Assembly: GCA_029204225.1 (NCBI GenBank)
Contig: CM055103.1
Coordinates: 2,506,406 to 2,570,405, forward strand
Direction: 5' to 3'
Source: Diphasiastrum complanatum
Taxonomy: Eukaryota; Streptophyta; Lycopodiopsida; Lycopodiales; Lycopodiaceae
DNA length: 64,000 bases
Below, piece by piece: positions 45,499-57,400 of the stretch. The notes beneath the pieces were generated by a model. It had not been told where the DNA came from and searched no databases. It was given only the letters and a program-made list of their open reading frames with translations. A program made the translations under genes and the position numbers. Position 1 is the stretch's first letter, and each line of letters opens with the position of its first letter.

Positions 45499-46433
45499 CT
45501 AGTCCCCCTCATGGATTGGTGAGAATTTCTCAAACCAATCACGTTTCCCAGTCATATGCCTTGTGGCGCCTGAATCTATGAACCATCTAGCACCATCATC
45601 AATCTGGGATGCCAATGCCGATGAGAAGACACTTGTTTCGTCATCTTCTCCATCATCTTCGGAAATGTTGCCTTGTTGTTTCACTTTTCCTGCCTTTATA
45701 TCCGCTTTCTTCTTGTAACACTCGCGTGCCCAATGACTCGGTTTGTGGCAATAGTAACATTTGCCTTTCTTCTTCTTTTTCGCCTTCGATGACGACTCTC
45801 CCTCATCATCACCATTCTTGGATTTCTTGGAAATCCTTTTCCATCCTTTTTGCTTGCCTTTAGCAAGCAAGACTTGATCCTTCTGTGGGGTTTGCCTTTA
45901 GCAAGCAAGGCTTGATCCTCATGTGGGGTTTGCCTTGACTTCACCACTTCGTGACGCTGCTCTTCCTGCAACATGATTTCGTGGAAGTCTTCATAAGTAG
46001 GCAGTCTCTCCCTCAAAGCAATGCCGCTCACAAACATCTGTAGCCTTTCCGAGACACCGCTCATTGTGGTATGTACCAATTCAACGTCCCTAATTGGTTC
46101 TCCAATTGACACAGGTTGATCTCTCAACTCCTTTATCCTGGTGAAGAAAGATCCCACCGATTCGCTTTCTTCCATCCTTACTACGTTCAATCTCGACTTC
46201 AAGAACATGGCCCGAGCTAGATTGCAAGTTTGAAATTGCATTCTAAGAGCTTCCCAAGCTCCCCTAGCTGTCGTGGCATCACTTATATGAGTGATCACAT
46301 GGTCTTTCACTGAAAGATTGATGAAGGACAATGCTCTCTGCGCCTTTTTATCAAAGGCCCTCATGTCACCTGGACTGGTATTTGGTCGGACTTCAATACC
46401 TGCCATGATCTCCCATAACTCTTTCTCCATCAA
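45499..46433 (-). pseudogene. Copia gag and protease, frame broken by a 38-bp tandem duplication
   Basis: The first frame (45696-46433) has MMEKELWEIMAGIEV, ITHISDATTARGAWEALR and FFTRIKELRDQPVSIGE (UBN2-type gag). A second frame (45499-45870) has the knuckle CYYCHKPSHWAREC and the protease start RWFIDSGATRHMTG. At 45856-45935 a 38-bp unit is present twice in tandem. 38 is not a multiple of three, and the two frames differ by exactly the phase the extra copy would introduce. This looks like the mutation that broke gag-pol. Confidence 0.88.
45856..45931 (+). repeat. 38-bp tandem duplication within copia gag
   Basis: 'gcctttagcaagcaag' starts at 45856 and again at 45894. The units differ by a few bases. 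Confidence 0.88.
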
Positions 46434-47423
46434 AATGTTCTCATTTTGAATTTCCAGATGTTGTAGTTAGAAGCCCCATCAAGTTTGCTTGCATCGCCAA
46501 AAATTGCCTCATTGATATTTGCCATTTCCAGACTGCTTGAAACTTCACCTGTAGGCCAAAAAGTGTATGCCGAAGCCAACCGTAATGTCAGAAATAAAAA
46601 ATAATGACCTGCAATTTTTGGCTTACCAGGCCACCCGCTGCTCTTTTGCCAAATTGAAAGCCAAACTGGCGTCGCTTTCCAAAATGCTTCTCGTCACCAA
46701 CTCCCAACTACGTGCCCAGTGGAATGGTGAAATCACTTTTGGCGTGCTCCAAACACTTTCTCCGTGGCAATCACTCTGTTTTGATGTACCGTACTTGCAA
46801 GTACAGTCAGGGTGCCCTTCATTTGGAGGCTATAGCCTTTCGTTTGGCCAAAATAGGCTAAAGGAAGTGAAAATAGAGGCACCTTAAGTTTTTGAACTGT
46901 CTTTTCACCTTGAAAAGACTTCACTCTTCACCAACTTCAGGACCCAACTCAAATTTCAAGTTGAAAATTTTTAAAGAAGTCGAAGTGTAATTTACACCTC
47001 AGGCCCCTTTTACCCTTTCATGGGTCCCTTTACTTGCCATCCAATGGTCACTTTATATTTGACGGCCTAGATCGATCCTCGACCAGTTGATTTCAGCCAT
47101 TGATAACCATGGCTTCAGATCCAACGACTTGCCCTCCTCTTCGTGCGCCAACCAACGCTCCTACAACCACTAAACACCTGGAGACATACCCTCCTCCTTA
47201 CTATGGCTGCGCGCAAGCCTCCACGCAACTTCCTCTCTCTTCCTAGTTATGTCTTTGGAGGAAGTCCATAACATTGATCATTAGGCTGAAAGCAATCAAG
47301 AATTATAAAAACCACTTACTTGGAGTTCGATTCCACCACCAAGAAGTAAAAAACAAGGAGATATTATCAAAAAACTGCACAAAAACAAAAAGAGTCTCCA
47401 CCTTCTAATCAATGCAAAGTCGA

Positions 47424-47435
47424 GCTCTAATACCA
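47424..47435 (-). other. Primer binding site, initiator tRNA-Met variant
   Basis: The plus strand GCTCTAATACCA is the complement of TGGTATTAGAGC, one substitution from the standard copia site. It lies one base from TG at 47437, the presumed 5' LTR edge. Confidence 0.8.
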
Positions 47436-47436
47436 C

Positions 47437-48343
47437 TGTAATGATCACCAAGTGAATATCTTCTAGATCCTGTTGGAAAGTGCCAAAAGGATGATTGTAG
47501 AGCCAAACCACCCAACCAACTGAAAACTAAGAGTCAACACCAATCAGCTTCACCCCTGAGCCATTGTGACATAATATAGAAAGATCTTTCAATCACACCA
47601 TGTCTACATGATCCACATGTAGTGTGTGGGAGCATGATTTGTTATTGATCATAAAGTCAACTCATTTATCATATTTGCACTTCACAATGGTTAGTATGCA
47701 CAGCTATAATCATTTCCATCCATCCATGTAGAAGTTTATTTATTTTTTTGATACTCAAACAAGATAGAAAGATTACCAAATAATAACCCTAAAAACCAAA
47801 TTAAGAATGATTACAAGTGAAACCTAATGTACTTACCCATGCCCTCTAAGTGAAATTAGGGACCAACTTGAATTTATTTTATCATGTTGCTCACCTGGTA
47901 TTAAGTTTGTTGTCTAGAGATATTTGCCATCCATTTTAGGTTTGTCATATGCACTAATTTTCATTTGCTTGGTTCCTTTTGGTATATCATGCTGATCATA
48001 TATGTATACGAAGGAGGTTAAGGGGTTCAGGCAATCTACACCTAGTTGGGATAATGTTCATTGGTCTTATCTTCAGTATGAGGCATGATATATTCACGAT
48101 GTTCCTAGCAAGTTTTGTCTTTTCGATACTATAACTATGGACACTTCTGCAATATTGTATGTAGTCGAGGCCTGGTGCACAGGCCTTACTTCTTCAAACT
48201 GGGTTTGACATCCATACTTCAACCCATTATGCTATCTACCTTAAGAATTTGTGGAGGTGGCATGGGGATTGGGTGAGGTAAAATGTTCTCCAAATAGATA
48301 GTGCCTTTGGGGTAGCTTTTTATAGGTATTTAAATCCCCACAC
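47437..48343. other. Presumed copia 5' LTR start, then mTERF upstream region
   Basis: Begins TGTAATGATCACC next to the primer site. Its distal end could not be fixed because no partner LTR was found. No gene seen. The right part is the upstream region of the mTERF gene. Confidence 0.35.
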
Positions 48344-48381
48344 TTTTAGGGTTAAATTCTTAGGATAAAACTTTTAGGGTT
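48344..48381 (+). promoter_or_regulatory. Two telo-box-like motifs (TTTTAGGGTT) upstream of the mTERF gene
   Basis: TTTTAGGGTT occurs at 48344-48353 and 48372-48381, 28 bp apart, 66-103 bp before the ATG. Telo-boxes (AAACCCTAA, either strand) are known in promoters and leaders of plant translation and organelle-biogenesis genes. Confidence 0.5.
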
Positions 48382-48446
48382 GCACTCTCAGGGTTGCTTC
48401 GAAGGTTGATCGCAAACAGGCTTAGGAGAGCTTCGCAATCCAGGCT

Positions 48447-50228
48447 ATGGCGATCAAGCTTGTCCTTCACGGCATTTCATCTGCCTCGCGGCGCACCAGC
48501 AGCTCTCTGCCATCACATTTCTGCAGTCGCTTTGTTTCTATTTCTGTTCTTGCCAAAGATCCATCCATTGCGAGTAATGCTTCAGGATCCATTGCATCTG
48601 CAGCAGTCGAGCTTGATAGAGCGGATGACTTGCAACTCTCAAGAAATGATACATCGAAGGCTCTTGAAGTAGATCACGTCGCTGGTGAAGCCATGGCTCT
48701 TCGATCGAAGTATCACATCTCAAATCGAACGGTGCATATTCTATCCAAGCATGATGAACCCTCTCTAGGGTTTCAGGTTACCTCAAGGGTGGATCGACCA
48801 TCTCTAGGGTTTTATTTTAGAAAGCTTTCATCAATGGTGGAGAATCTGGAAGTAGTTAGAATAGCAAACAAGGATGGGGCTGCTGTGTCAGTTGATCAGC
48901 GGCCACTTCTGAAGCCAATTATGAATAGAGATTATAAGCGCTTGCAGAAATACCTATGCAATCTCGGCATAGGTGAGGACATCGCCCGCCCTATTATGGA
49001 TGGTGTTCCAGAGGTGTTGTACCAAATCCGACGTTATAGCCGTGCAAGCACATTGGCAAGGTTTGCAGGTGTTTTGTCAGATTATGGCTTCAAACAAGCG
49101 GACATGAAAACTCTAGTATTAAAAAACCCCCTGTTACTTTCGTCTTTTTTCTCTGGAAAGCTAAATAGCACACTTAGAGTCCTGAGGGACCTTGGCTTGC
49201 CCGATGAATGTGTCCGCCAAATTCTGCAAAAGCATCCTTCGATCTTGAAGCAAAATCGTGGAAAAGCCCTAATTGCTAGAATTCAGTATTGGCAGAGCGT
49301 TGGGCTGGATCATCAAAACCTGATGAAAGTGGTGGCTACATACCCGGCAATTCTGAATTTTAATGTGGAGCAGAATTTGAAGCCGAAGCTAGAATACCTG
49401 CAATCGTTTGGCCTGAGCAATGAGAATGTTGTGCGGATAGTGCAGCGCATTCCCTATGTTGTGACCTATAGCATTGAAAAGAATATAAAACCCAAGATGG
49501 AATATTTGGAGAGCTTTGGGTTGATCAAGGAGCAAATTGGCAAGATGCTGAATAAACATCCTCACTTTTTGCGATGCAGTATAGAGCGTTGCCTAAAGCC
49601 GACAATCCATTTTTTAGTGGAAAATGGGCTGCATGGAAAAGCATTGGTCAAGCTGCTTATTCGCCAGCCACAAATTCTCGGACGATCCGTCAAACGATCA
49701 CTCGTGGACCGAATGCAGCTGATCAAGAATTTAGGGTTTGAAAGAGAGTCGAGCAAACTTGCCACTGTGATTTTTGTTACTAACTGCTTAAGCCTTAAAA
49801 CTTTGCAAGGTAGATACGATCATTTACTCAGTCTTGGCCTTTCTAAAAGTGAAGTATACAAAATTCTCAAGTCACAACCTGAGATTTATGGAAAAAGCAC
49901 GAAGGATATCGATCAGAAGGTCGAATATCTGGTCAAGGTTTTGAATCACCCTATCACTGTACTTGTGAAAATTCCTGTCTATTTGCTATACAGTCTCGAG
50001 AAGCGAATCAAGCCTCGGCATCAGCTTTTGTCTTGGCTGTATTCAATTGGGTCGCTAAAAAAAGAGTATTGTTTATCGACCATTTTGACCATGTCGGAAA
50101 GTTCATTCTCTTCAAAGTTTGTGGAACTTCATCCAGATGGTGCAACTGTGTACCATACCGATTCTGGCAGGCTGGTAATTGGCAAATGTGTGGCTGATTC
50201 TGGAAATCGTATTTACAAGCTCACATAG
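48447..50228 (+). CDS. mTERF-family organellar protein, intronless
   Basis: 593 residues. An in-frame TAG at 48423-48425 supports this start. The first 37 residues (MAIKLVLHGISSASRRTSSS and onward) are rich in Ser/Arg and lack acids, as in a mitochondrial or plastid transit peptide. From about residue 180 to 500 there is a series of roughly 35-residue mTERF helix repeats with the pattern (hP.il..s.e.nlkPkleyL.slGl...): HPSILKQN, YPAILNFNVEQNLKPKLEYL, IPYVVTYSIEKNIKPKMEYL, HPHFLRCSIERCLKP and QPQILGRSVK. mTERF proteins form a superhelix that binds nucleic acid and help in organellar transcription termination, splicing or ribosome assembly. Which target this one has cannot be told. The C-terminal 40 residues (PDGATVYHTDSG) are less typical. 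No breaks; likely functional. Confidence 0.93.
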   Translation: MAIKLVLHGISSASRRTSSSLPSHFCSRFVSISVLAKDPSIASNASGSIASAAVELDRADDLQLSRNDTSKALEVDHVAGEAMALRSKYHISNRTVHILSKHDEPSLGFQVTSRVDRPSLGFYFRKLSSMVENLEVVRIANKDGAAVSVDQRPLLKPIMNRDYKRLQKYLCNLGIGEDIARPIMDGVPEVLYQIRRYSRASTLARFAGVLSDYGFKQADMKTLVLKNPLLLSSFFSGKLNSTLRVLRDLGLPDECVRQILQKHPSILKQNRGKALIARIQYWQSVGLDHQNLMKVVATYPAILNFNVEQNLKPKLEYLQSFGLSNENVVRIVQRIPYVVTYSIEKNIKPKMEYLESFGLIKEQIGKMLNKHPHFLRCSIERCLKPTIHFLVENGLHGKALVKLLIRQPQILGRSVKRSLVDRMQLIKNLGFERESSKLATVIFVTNCLSLKTLQGRYDHLLSLGLSKSEVYKILKSQPEIYGKSTKDIDQKVEYLVKVLNHPITVLVKIPVYLLYSLEKRIKPRHQLLSWLYSIGSLKKEYCLSTILTMSESSFSSKFVELHPDGATVYHTDSGRLVIGKCVADSGNRIYKLT

Positions 50229-52480
50229 TTCAATTAATCTGGAACACTGTCATGCTAGGGAGTTGTCGACGTTGGTTCAACCTCTATATGATGGTAAACC
50301 TCTAACCTCTATACCAACTCTTGACATGTTGATTTTGTTCACTTAAAGCTTTGGTAGCCCATGGTTGTCCTTTGACGAAAATGGATACAACTTCATGTCT
50401 ATTACCCAATCATGACTCAAAAGCATTATGCCTCTCTTTCACATTGTTGATGAAGTGCTGTGGCTATGAAGTTTTTTAAGAAGTAAATGCATAACTATTT
50501 TAGGTCATTTTAGAGTCAATCTTCAGTACAGGCTACAATCGTTTTGTATCAGATGGAGTTGTTGCTGTTCAAGAGGGAGCTTTTACTTCACTGTGAATTT
50601 TCTCTTATAGAGACATAGCATATTTTTATTGCTATGTATCTTGAACACTGAATTGTGCATTTGGCACAATGAAGAGCATGAATGTGGAGATATGCATAAT
50701 ATTAGACTTAAACTCTTAGTTGGATTCTTTGTAAAGTTGATATTTACCTTTAGTATTTTTTGAAAATTTATTTCCATACGAACACCTCAGAAGTGTGTTT
50801 TGTCGAATCATGTCTAGTGCATGTCCGAAGTTCAAGAAACTATGGGTGAAGTTTCAATGGTTACTGTGTACAATGTCTATACTGTTTTATATGTTCTAAC
50901 TTTGAATGTTTTAGATTGATTTGACTCATTATTTCGTGTATCCTTTTAGCCTTTGCAGAATTTCAAACTCTGGCAATCATACGCACAGTGTCTGATCTAC
51001 ACACTTAACAGGTTGGTGAGGTTCAACTTCTCCTCTCTATTCACATATAGGTATCACTTTCAAAACCTTTTAAATTTTATTGTGTAGTGATTTTGATTCG
51101 AAATTTTTAGTTACTAGAATTTTTAGGCCCAATATGCCCTTTTGATTTTGAAAGGTTCACATGCACAAAGTATTGCACATGCTATCGTTGGCGTGTATTG
51201 AGAGGTTTTCACAATTATGTATTTTTTTTTATGTGCAACTTTGTGTTATTGGTTTGTTGTGTGAACTTGTAGGAAAGATAAACCTGATAGTGATGGATGT
51301 AGTACTTACAAACAATTGCTAGATATTTTGCCAATAGCAAACAATGGTTTGCAATTCCAATATCTGCAAATGTAAAGTTTGAAATGGGTACATATTTTCT
51401 TATGTGAAATAAGCATAACGCCCTTCATTCGTTTCTCCATGAGAAAATTTCTAGCTTGTAACTTGAGACTAAGAACCTTTAACTAGCCTAAATCGATCAT
51501 TTTGCTGAATTTTAGAAGCAATATAAAACTTTCAGTTTATCACATCTCGAGTTTTCAAGGGATCCTCATACAATTGAGATGTACAAGTTATCAACTTCGA
51601 TTCAATTGCAAAACTTTAGTGATATGTCACGACAATCAACAACAACAAATTCCAACAGAAATCGGTAAATCACTCACCGCTTGTAGTTGAAAGGTTTATA
51701 ATTTCGCACAAGAACTCTCCATACAATGAAATTTCAAAAAATTATTGCATGGAGTTGCATTGTCATTAAGCTAAATTCTAGTGGGTTCTTCTAGATGGAC
51801 AATAATAAACTAGATTTTGTAATGGAACAGAAATTTTGTTCATGCAAAACAACTGTACAACTTGCTTCTCACATGGATGCTGACTCCAAGATACAACGAC
51901 TACTACTGTGAGGTTAGGTAGAGGCAAGAAAGAATTGCTTCAAGGATCAATAAATGTCAAGCAAAAATAGTATTTGTTGTGAAGCGGTATTAATGTTGTT
52001 TATTGCGCAAATGAATAAAGTGATATTTGTAACAATGACATCCCATGAGAGGCATCTTGTTAATGGCTTGCTTTCTCCATGCAATTATCAGAAAAACGAC
52101 TACTATATTTTGATGTGACGTTTTTTATATCATTTTCATAATAGTTCGAAGCATTGGATTCTTCTCAGCCTACAAATCCATCTGCTATCTTAATTTAGAT
52201 ACACCCTATTTTTGTTTTTGCTTCTCTTCACAAACTCATTTGATGATATCTATATTAAGTGGTTTATTGTTGCACGACTTCCTTGAAACGCTGATTTTGC
52301 CAACGCATGAAACAACTGGCATTGAATTGACATTTTTGTCAATGCTATGTTGCATGTGTGTGCACATGATTGTGCACATATTAAGATAGACAGAGCTTTT
52401 AACTGGTTGGTAAATGTGCAGTTATGAATGCTTGACTCTTCACAACAATGAAGGAAATTATTTGGCCCACACACAGGGTA
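50229..52480 (+). other. mTERF 3' flank, no recognisable gene
   Basis: AT-rich. The first several hundred bases probably include the 3' UTR. Short frames (51502-51690 plus, 52250-52474 minus) show no motif. Confidence 0.4.
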
Positions 52481-52489
52481 AGCAACATC

Positions 52490-52882
52490 AAAGAAATTTG
52501 CCTAAACAGGCAGCTTGAGATGCTAAGGGTGTCCCTGCTCAGCCTCAACCAAATGAGCATAGAATCAATCCTTGCAAAACAGGTAAGTGAGACGTTGGAG
52601 TATTATTTGATTTGAAAAGGGGATCTAAGTCATGCTTTTTGTTGTTGCTTATTTCATTGAGAAATGGCATTAGATGCCGATAGAAATTTTCACCAAAGAT
52701 TCCTTGCTCGGAGTTGTAATTGTTGTCATCATGGTCCTGTAGGCAGAAGAGGAGTGCAATATAACATCATAGCCAAGCAGATGGTAGATGGACATGAGCC
52801 CCCGTTATTTCCATACCAAAAATTCAAATTTGGACTTGTTGTATTTGGCTCTTTGGCATTTGGTATTCTTGTACCACTTTAG
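52490..52882 (+). CDS. Candidate gene for a small single-membrane-segment protein, frame uncertain
   Basis: A good donor (AACAG|GTAAGTGAG, intron from 52583) and an acceptor (GCATTAG, ending 52673) frame a 91-nt intron. Next comes ATGCCGATAG with a hydrophobic stretch (LLGVVIVVIMVL) to a stop at 52740-52742. In another frame the same region continues with GRRGVQYNIIAKQM, HEPPLFPYQKFKFG and a second hydrophobic run LVVFGSLAFGILVPL, stopping at 52880-52882. The two halves look like one short protein split by an indel, or by a missed splice. The layout (soluble GHEPP-FPY then membrane segment) is like small respiratory-complex subunits, but I cannot name it. Confidence 0.35.
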
Positions 52883-54045
52883 ATTTTATTTATTTTTTAT
52901 CTTAGTGCGCATGCAACAACTAAGGACTAAGTTTCATGTATATTTATTATCAACTTAGTAGTCCTTTTTTCAATGGTTGTATGTGTAAGTCATTTAGAGA
53001 TTTAAGATTCTTATTGGAAGTTGTTTTCATTTCAGAGGCTACTTCGCTTTATATTCTTTGTTGCGTTAACATGCCATGCAAGAACAAATGACATTGTTTC
53101 ATGTTCAAATTAGGCTTTTTGATGTTCTTTTTCAAAATAGCGTGTGTATAGATGGTTGGCTCTTTTTTTTTTTTTGTTTCACAAAAGTGGTGTTCATTTG
53201 TTGCTTATTAAATTAACTTAAAAATCAAGGGGGATGTGAATATTGAAACGTGAATATCGTGAATACTAAAACATGAATACTCTAAATATTGATCGTGAAA
53301 CTTCGAATACTGATTGTGAAACTTCGAATACTGATTGTGAGACTTTGAATATTGATCGTGATACTTTGAATACTTTGATCCTTACATATTGTTAATGATG
53401 CAATTGTGAATAAAAAATAATAATTTTTCTACAAACTAAAATTGTGACTTTTTTAAATATAGAATGTGAGTTTCATTAAGTATATCGAATCATGAGATTA
53501 GTGAGTACTCTCTCATGAATATCTATGATGAAATTTGTTAATAGAGATTGAGATATTCCGAGTGTTTAATTGCACAAATTGTGACCATTTTTGTGAATTC
53601 AATCGTGAAATTGAGAATGATAAAATTTATCTATCACCTACTATTTTAAAAATTATGCATAATTTTTTGACTATCAGTGATTTTGAGTTTATGACATGAT
53701 AAATATTCAAATATAAAGATAATGATGATTATTTGTAAAGTTCAAAAATGACTAAATAATTTTCATCCATTCTTACGAAATGGTCATTTCTCATGTCAAA
53801 AATTCACAAATTTCAAAAACACCCCAACAATGGCAAGGCCTTTGTGGTATGTCCATGAAGAGTTAGAAGTTCAATGCATGTGCATGCATGCACTCGCAAC
53901 CTTGCTCATTGCTTTTATTGTCTATTATATTTTTGTTGTGTTGAAAGGTAGGTATGCTTTCTTGGATTAGTTTATTACATTCAACAAGTGCATTGTGGCA
54001 AGCCACAAGGCCCTGCCTTTGCAACATGCAATAAACTGTATTTTG
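52883..54045. other. No recognisable gene
   Basis: AT-rich, with a 21-bp tandem repeat (53275-53380). 53980-54030 has short hairpins GTGGCAAGCCAC and AAGGCCCTGCCTT. Confidence 0.35.
53275..53380 (+). repeat. 21-bp tandem minisatellite, about four to five units
   Basis: The unit 'gattgtgaaacttcgaatact' repeats with variants ('gatcgtgaaacttcgaatact', 'gattgtgagactttgaatatt', 'gatcgtgatactttgaatact'). Confidence 0.88.
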
Positions 54046-54360
54046 TTAAGATTTTCTTAATGTTTTTTTTTCATTCAGAAAAAATTGTGTGTCAGATATA
54101 GTTGTTACTTGTTGGGATAGTTGTATATTATGTTGAGATTTAAGTAATTGAAGTTTTTGGAAATTTTTGTTTATGCTTAATGTATTAATATTTATGTCGC
54201 CGAGTATAACAATTGGTGTGATTTTCGGAATGTTGTTGAGTATTAGGTTTAGTTGTTCAATAAACATGGATATACTAGAATTTGGCTATCTGTATATTGC
54301 GATTATCTGTAGACTGTAGGCTTTATAAGTAAATGTAGCATGAATAATTTCGGTGTGCAA
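54046..54360 (-). pseudogene. Endonuclease (APE/EEP) fragment of a non-LTR-type element
   Basis: Read on the minus strand from about 54360: HTEIIHATFTYKAYSLQIIAIYR, then a stop, then PNSSISMFIEQL, then IPKITPIVILGDININTL. IIAIYR-P--S and ILGDFNI are the hallmark strands of the endonuclease/exonuclease/phosphatase fold of LINEs (also present in Helentrons). The GDxN Asp and Asn are intact; Phe is Ile. The frame ends at 54046. No RT is attached, so it is a short relic. Confidence 0.6.
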
Positions 54361-54377
54361 TGTATTGAATAATTCTT

Positions 54378-54429
54378 TATTTCTAAGGCAGGGCTTTGCG
54401 GCAAGCCATATGGCCCTATCTTAGAAATA
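54378..54429. repeat. Inverted repeat, 17-bp arms (15 of 17 paired), 18-nt loop
   Basis: Left arm TATTTCTAAGGCAGGGC (54378-54394) and right arm GCCCTATCTTAGAAATA (54413-54429) pair with two mismatches. It lies just beyond the endonuclease remnant. The GGCAGGGC core recurs at 54014-54021 (reverse strand), 58130 and 58208. Confidence 0.8.
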
Positions 54430-57400
54430 AATGATCACTACGTTCTAAGATTTTAGCACATAAAATTGCCTATTGAAAATTGTAATTAGTGTGTGATGTA
54501 AACACAAGAAGCCTTGATAAAAATAAAAGTACACAAATTACACCCTATAGAATACACAAGAAGCCTTGATAAAATGTTGTTAATTAGTGAAAATACACAA
54601 ATTACACCTTATAAAACTCTTTAAATTTGTGTTATTCTATCATATGAAGAGGACAAGGATTGGTGGTCATAAATCGTAATCAAAATGCAATCGAGAAATC
54701 AAACTAGAACTAAATAGCTTCTATAAGATTTCGAATGCAAACATTTATTATCGTTGTTCGTACTACTATCAACCTAGAAAAAGCTACACAAATTTGAGGT
54801 TTTGTTGAAGGTTATTACTAATAAAGCTACAATGTGACGATAATGTGTTTGATTAAGTTGTATTGAGATTCCACGTCTCATGTTGTGATGTTGCAATCTA
54901 AAATACTATTGCTATTCCAAATAATCGAATTAATTCCCATATCGGTGTACAATTGAATTGATAATATTCTTCTTTTCACATTCCATACGCCCTTATGAAT
55001 TATTTGATCCCTAGTTCTTGACTAGCATGCAAGATGCTAGGCACTTCTATATTTGGTAGTGAGAATCATTATTTTTATGTCCTCAACTTTGGCTTGCGTA
55101 TGACTATTTACACATTCATGAAGTATATCAAAGAGAACTAGTTCAACAACTACCCTATGGTAGTCACTTCTATATTTGATAGTGAGATTCAAGCATGTCT
55201 TTGTCCTTTATTGTGGCATGTGTGTCAATATTTACACATTCATAAGTTCAACAACTAGCCTACGAAGTGAGCCTAAAACCGTACCTTAGAGATTTTGGTG
55301 AAATGTAATTCACTGGTCAAATAAACCTCTGAAAAGTATTACATGAGTATCTTATAGGAACGATAGTAGTTAGATAATGCATTTCCATTCTCCATCATAA
55401 CATTACAATGAGTAGGCTTCCGAATGAGCAAGATTTCCAAAGGAAAAAAGTAAGCTGTAAGGCATGTACATGTATGGTCCAGCACCAATATTGGACCCAC
55501 AAAATTGACTACATAATCATTTGCTTCATAGGCATTGCAGGTGTATTTACTGATCTCAACATGATGTACTCGTAGGTGCAGGTAGAGCTGGTACGGTCCT
55601 CCAATGGGCTCTCCTGGGTGCAAGTAGAGCTGGTACGGTCCTCCAATGGGCTCTCCTTGCAGGATATGATTGCAGGCAATTTGCTTGGAGTTTTCTTCCT
55701 CCTTTTGATTGACTGAGCGGGTAGGACCTTTAGGAGTAGCTGAGTATCACAGGGCAACGCATCAAGATTCAAGGCCTATTAAAGTGTTACTCTTCTTTTT
55801 CTCTGATCCTATTAGAAAGACTAGTGCTAGATTATTGCTTTTATCAAAAGCCTGCAACCTTTGCTTTATGATGCATGCTACACTTAGCAATCTATGAAAT
55901 AGTATATAATTCGCAACAGTACATGCATTGTCGCTTTTGAACCGGGCAGCAAGCATGCATAACGATCTAAAGGCTAAAGAGTAACAAGGATGAAAGTCGT
56001 TATGAACTTGGCAGCCTACCTTCTTAACGACTCTACATAAAAACATATGGGCTAAAAAAATGTAATCGGAAATAATGATTATTATTTATTTCCAGGAGGC
56101 AGCCATGGGCCAAGGTTTGAAACCATTGAGTTGGTTACTGTCTATTGGTAAGATTTTTGAGACCAGCAAGTCTTCAGAATCATTGTGTGAGAATTTCAGT
56201 ACTTACCGGAAGTTAATTGTTGTAGTAGTCCCCACCAGTACTTCAGCGCAGCCAAGTCATATGCTCCAGCTACCTTTCGCTCCTTACCATATCCTCTTGT
56301 TGTACACATTCGCATAATGTTGCAATCATATATTACCCCAGGTAACACGTTCACAACGTAGTATTCTCCATGTCGATCACATGTGATGCATTAGTTATAT
56401 AGGTCATCACTACAGAAGAAAACCGATGTTGACAAAGTTGTGTTATAAAGAAATAGCAAGTCTCACGCTACTTCAACTAAAAGTTTCTTTTTACTTTCAA
56501 ACCCCTGACACGAAAAGCCTATTCTGATTGAAGCTCTAGTAATTGGCACATGGAGAAATAGAAAAAATAGTTGGAGGTGCAGACAAAGAGGAGCCGAAGC
56601 CATGAAACTGAAATTGCGGTCACTTACCTTGCCTTCCCTTTCTAGTTTGTCCTTCCCTTTCTAATTTGGCCTTCTTTTTTCGCAGTTGTTATCCCAAAGA
56701 TGAGCTCTTAGCTTCCCGTCCAGCGCTGTCTAAGACAATTCACGTGAACCATTAGCCTGTAGTTGGGCTTATATTTGTTCATTAAGGACCAAAATTAAAC
56801 AACCTACCATAGCAATGCAAAATAATTTGATCAGCAATCCCAGAACTACAACATAAGTTAAATCAGCTTTAATAAGTGTAATAGTTGATCGGATGTATTC
56901 AGATTCCAAAAAGAGCAGAAGAGATGGTGTTTTCTCAGAAGAAATGGCTGCAATCATCAAGAGGCACTACCTTGTAACTCTATAGATGGACCTGCATTGT
57001 CCGAAGGTGTAGATGGACTTTCTTTGAGAACGCGCCTTGGCACCGACATTTGTAGCGTTTCTCTTCTTGGATTCAGTAGGAGAGCTCACAATATTCAACA
57101 TATGTGGCACAACAACGAAGCTCCCTGTAAAACGAGGCTCATCGATAGGGCCAAAGATTGCAGATTAGTAGTACCATCATTCTTGAAGTTGCTGGAAGAC
57201 ATATCACCATTCTCAATATCCCGATCATGCTCCCATTTTTGGTAACAGCTTCAGCAGAAGATCCCAAAGGAACTTGCATAATATAGTCTGAGAGTAAATT
57301 CTTATGCTTGGTTGTGCCAAAAGCTTCATGCAGTAGGTTCTGGGCTTGGATCCGGCTATTGTTCGGCGATCACGTTCTCTTCTCGCTATGGAAGCAGCGG

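Larger units (their letters stand above)
42843..47436 (-). mobile_element. Ty1/copia retrotransposon, decayed, gag to RNase H
   Basis: Minus strand. From right to left: a primer site (47424-47435), leader, gag, CCHC knuckle and protease, integrase, RT with most of its N-terminus missing, RNase H. The polypurine-like stretch is at 42849-42861. A 5' LTR probably starts at 47437 (TGTAATGATC) but its partner was not found. It is a different subfamily from the element at 15134-19868. Confidence 0.88.

Noticed and set aside
48394-48672. Second gene overlapping the mTERF start
   Set aside because: It opens with TTG, overlaps the mTERF frame with no independent motif, and is a shadow.
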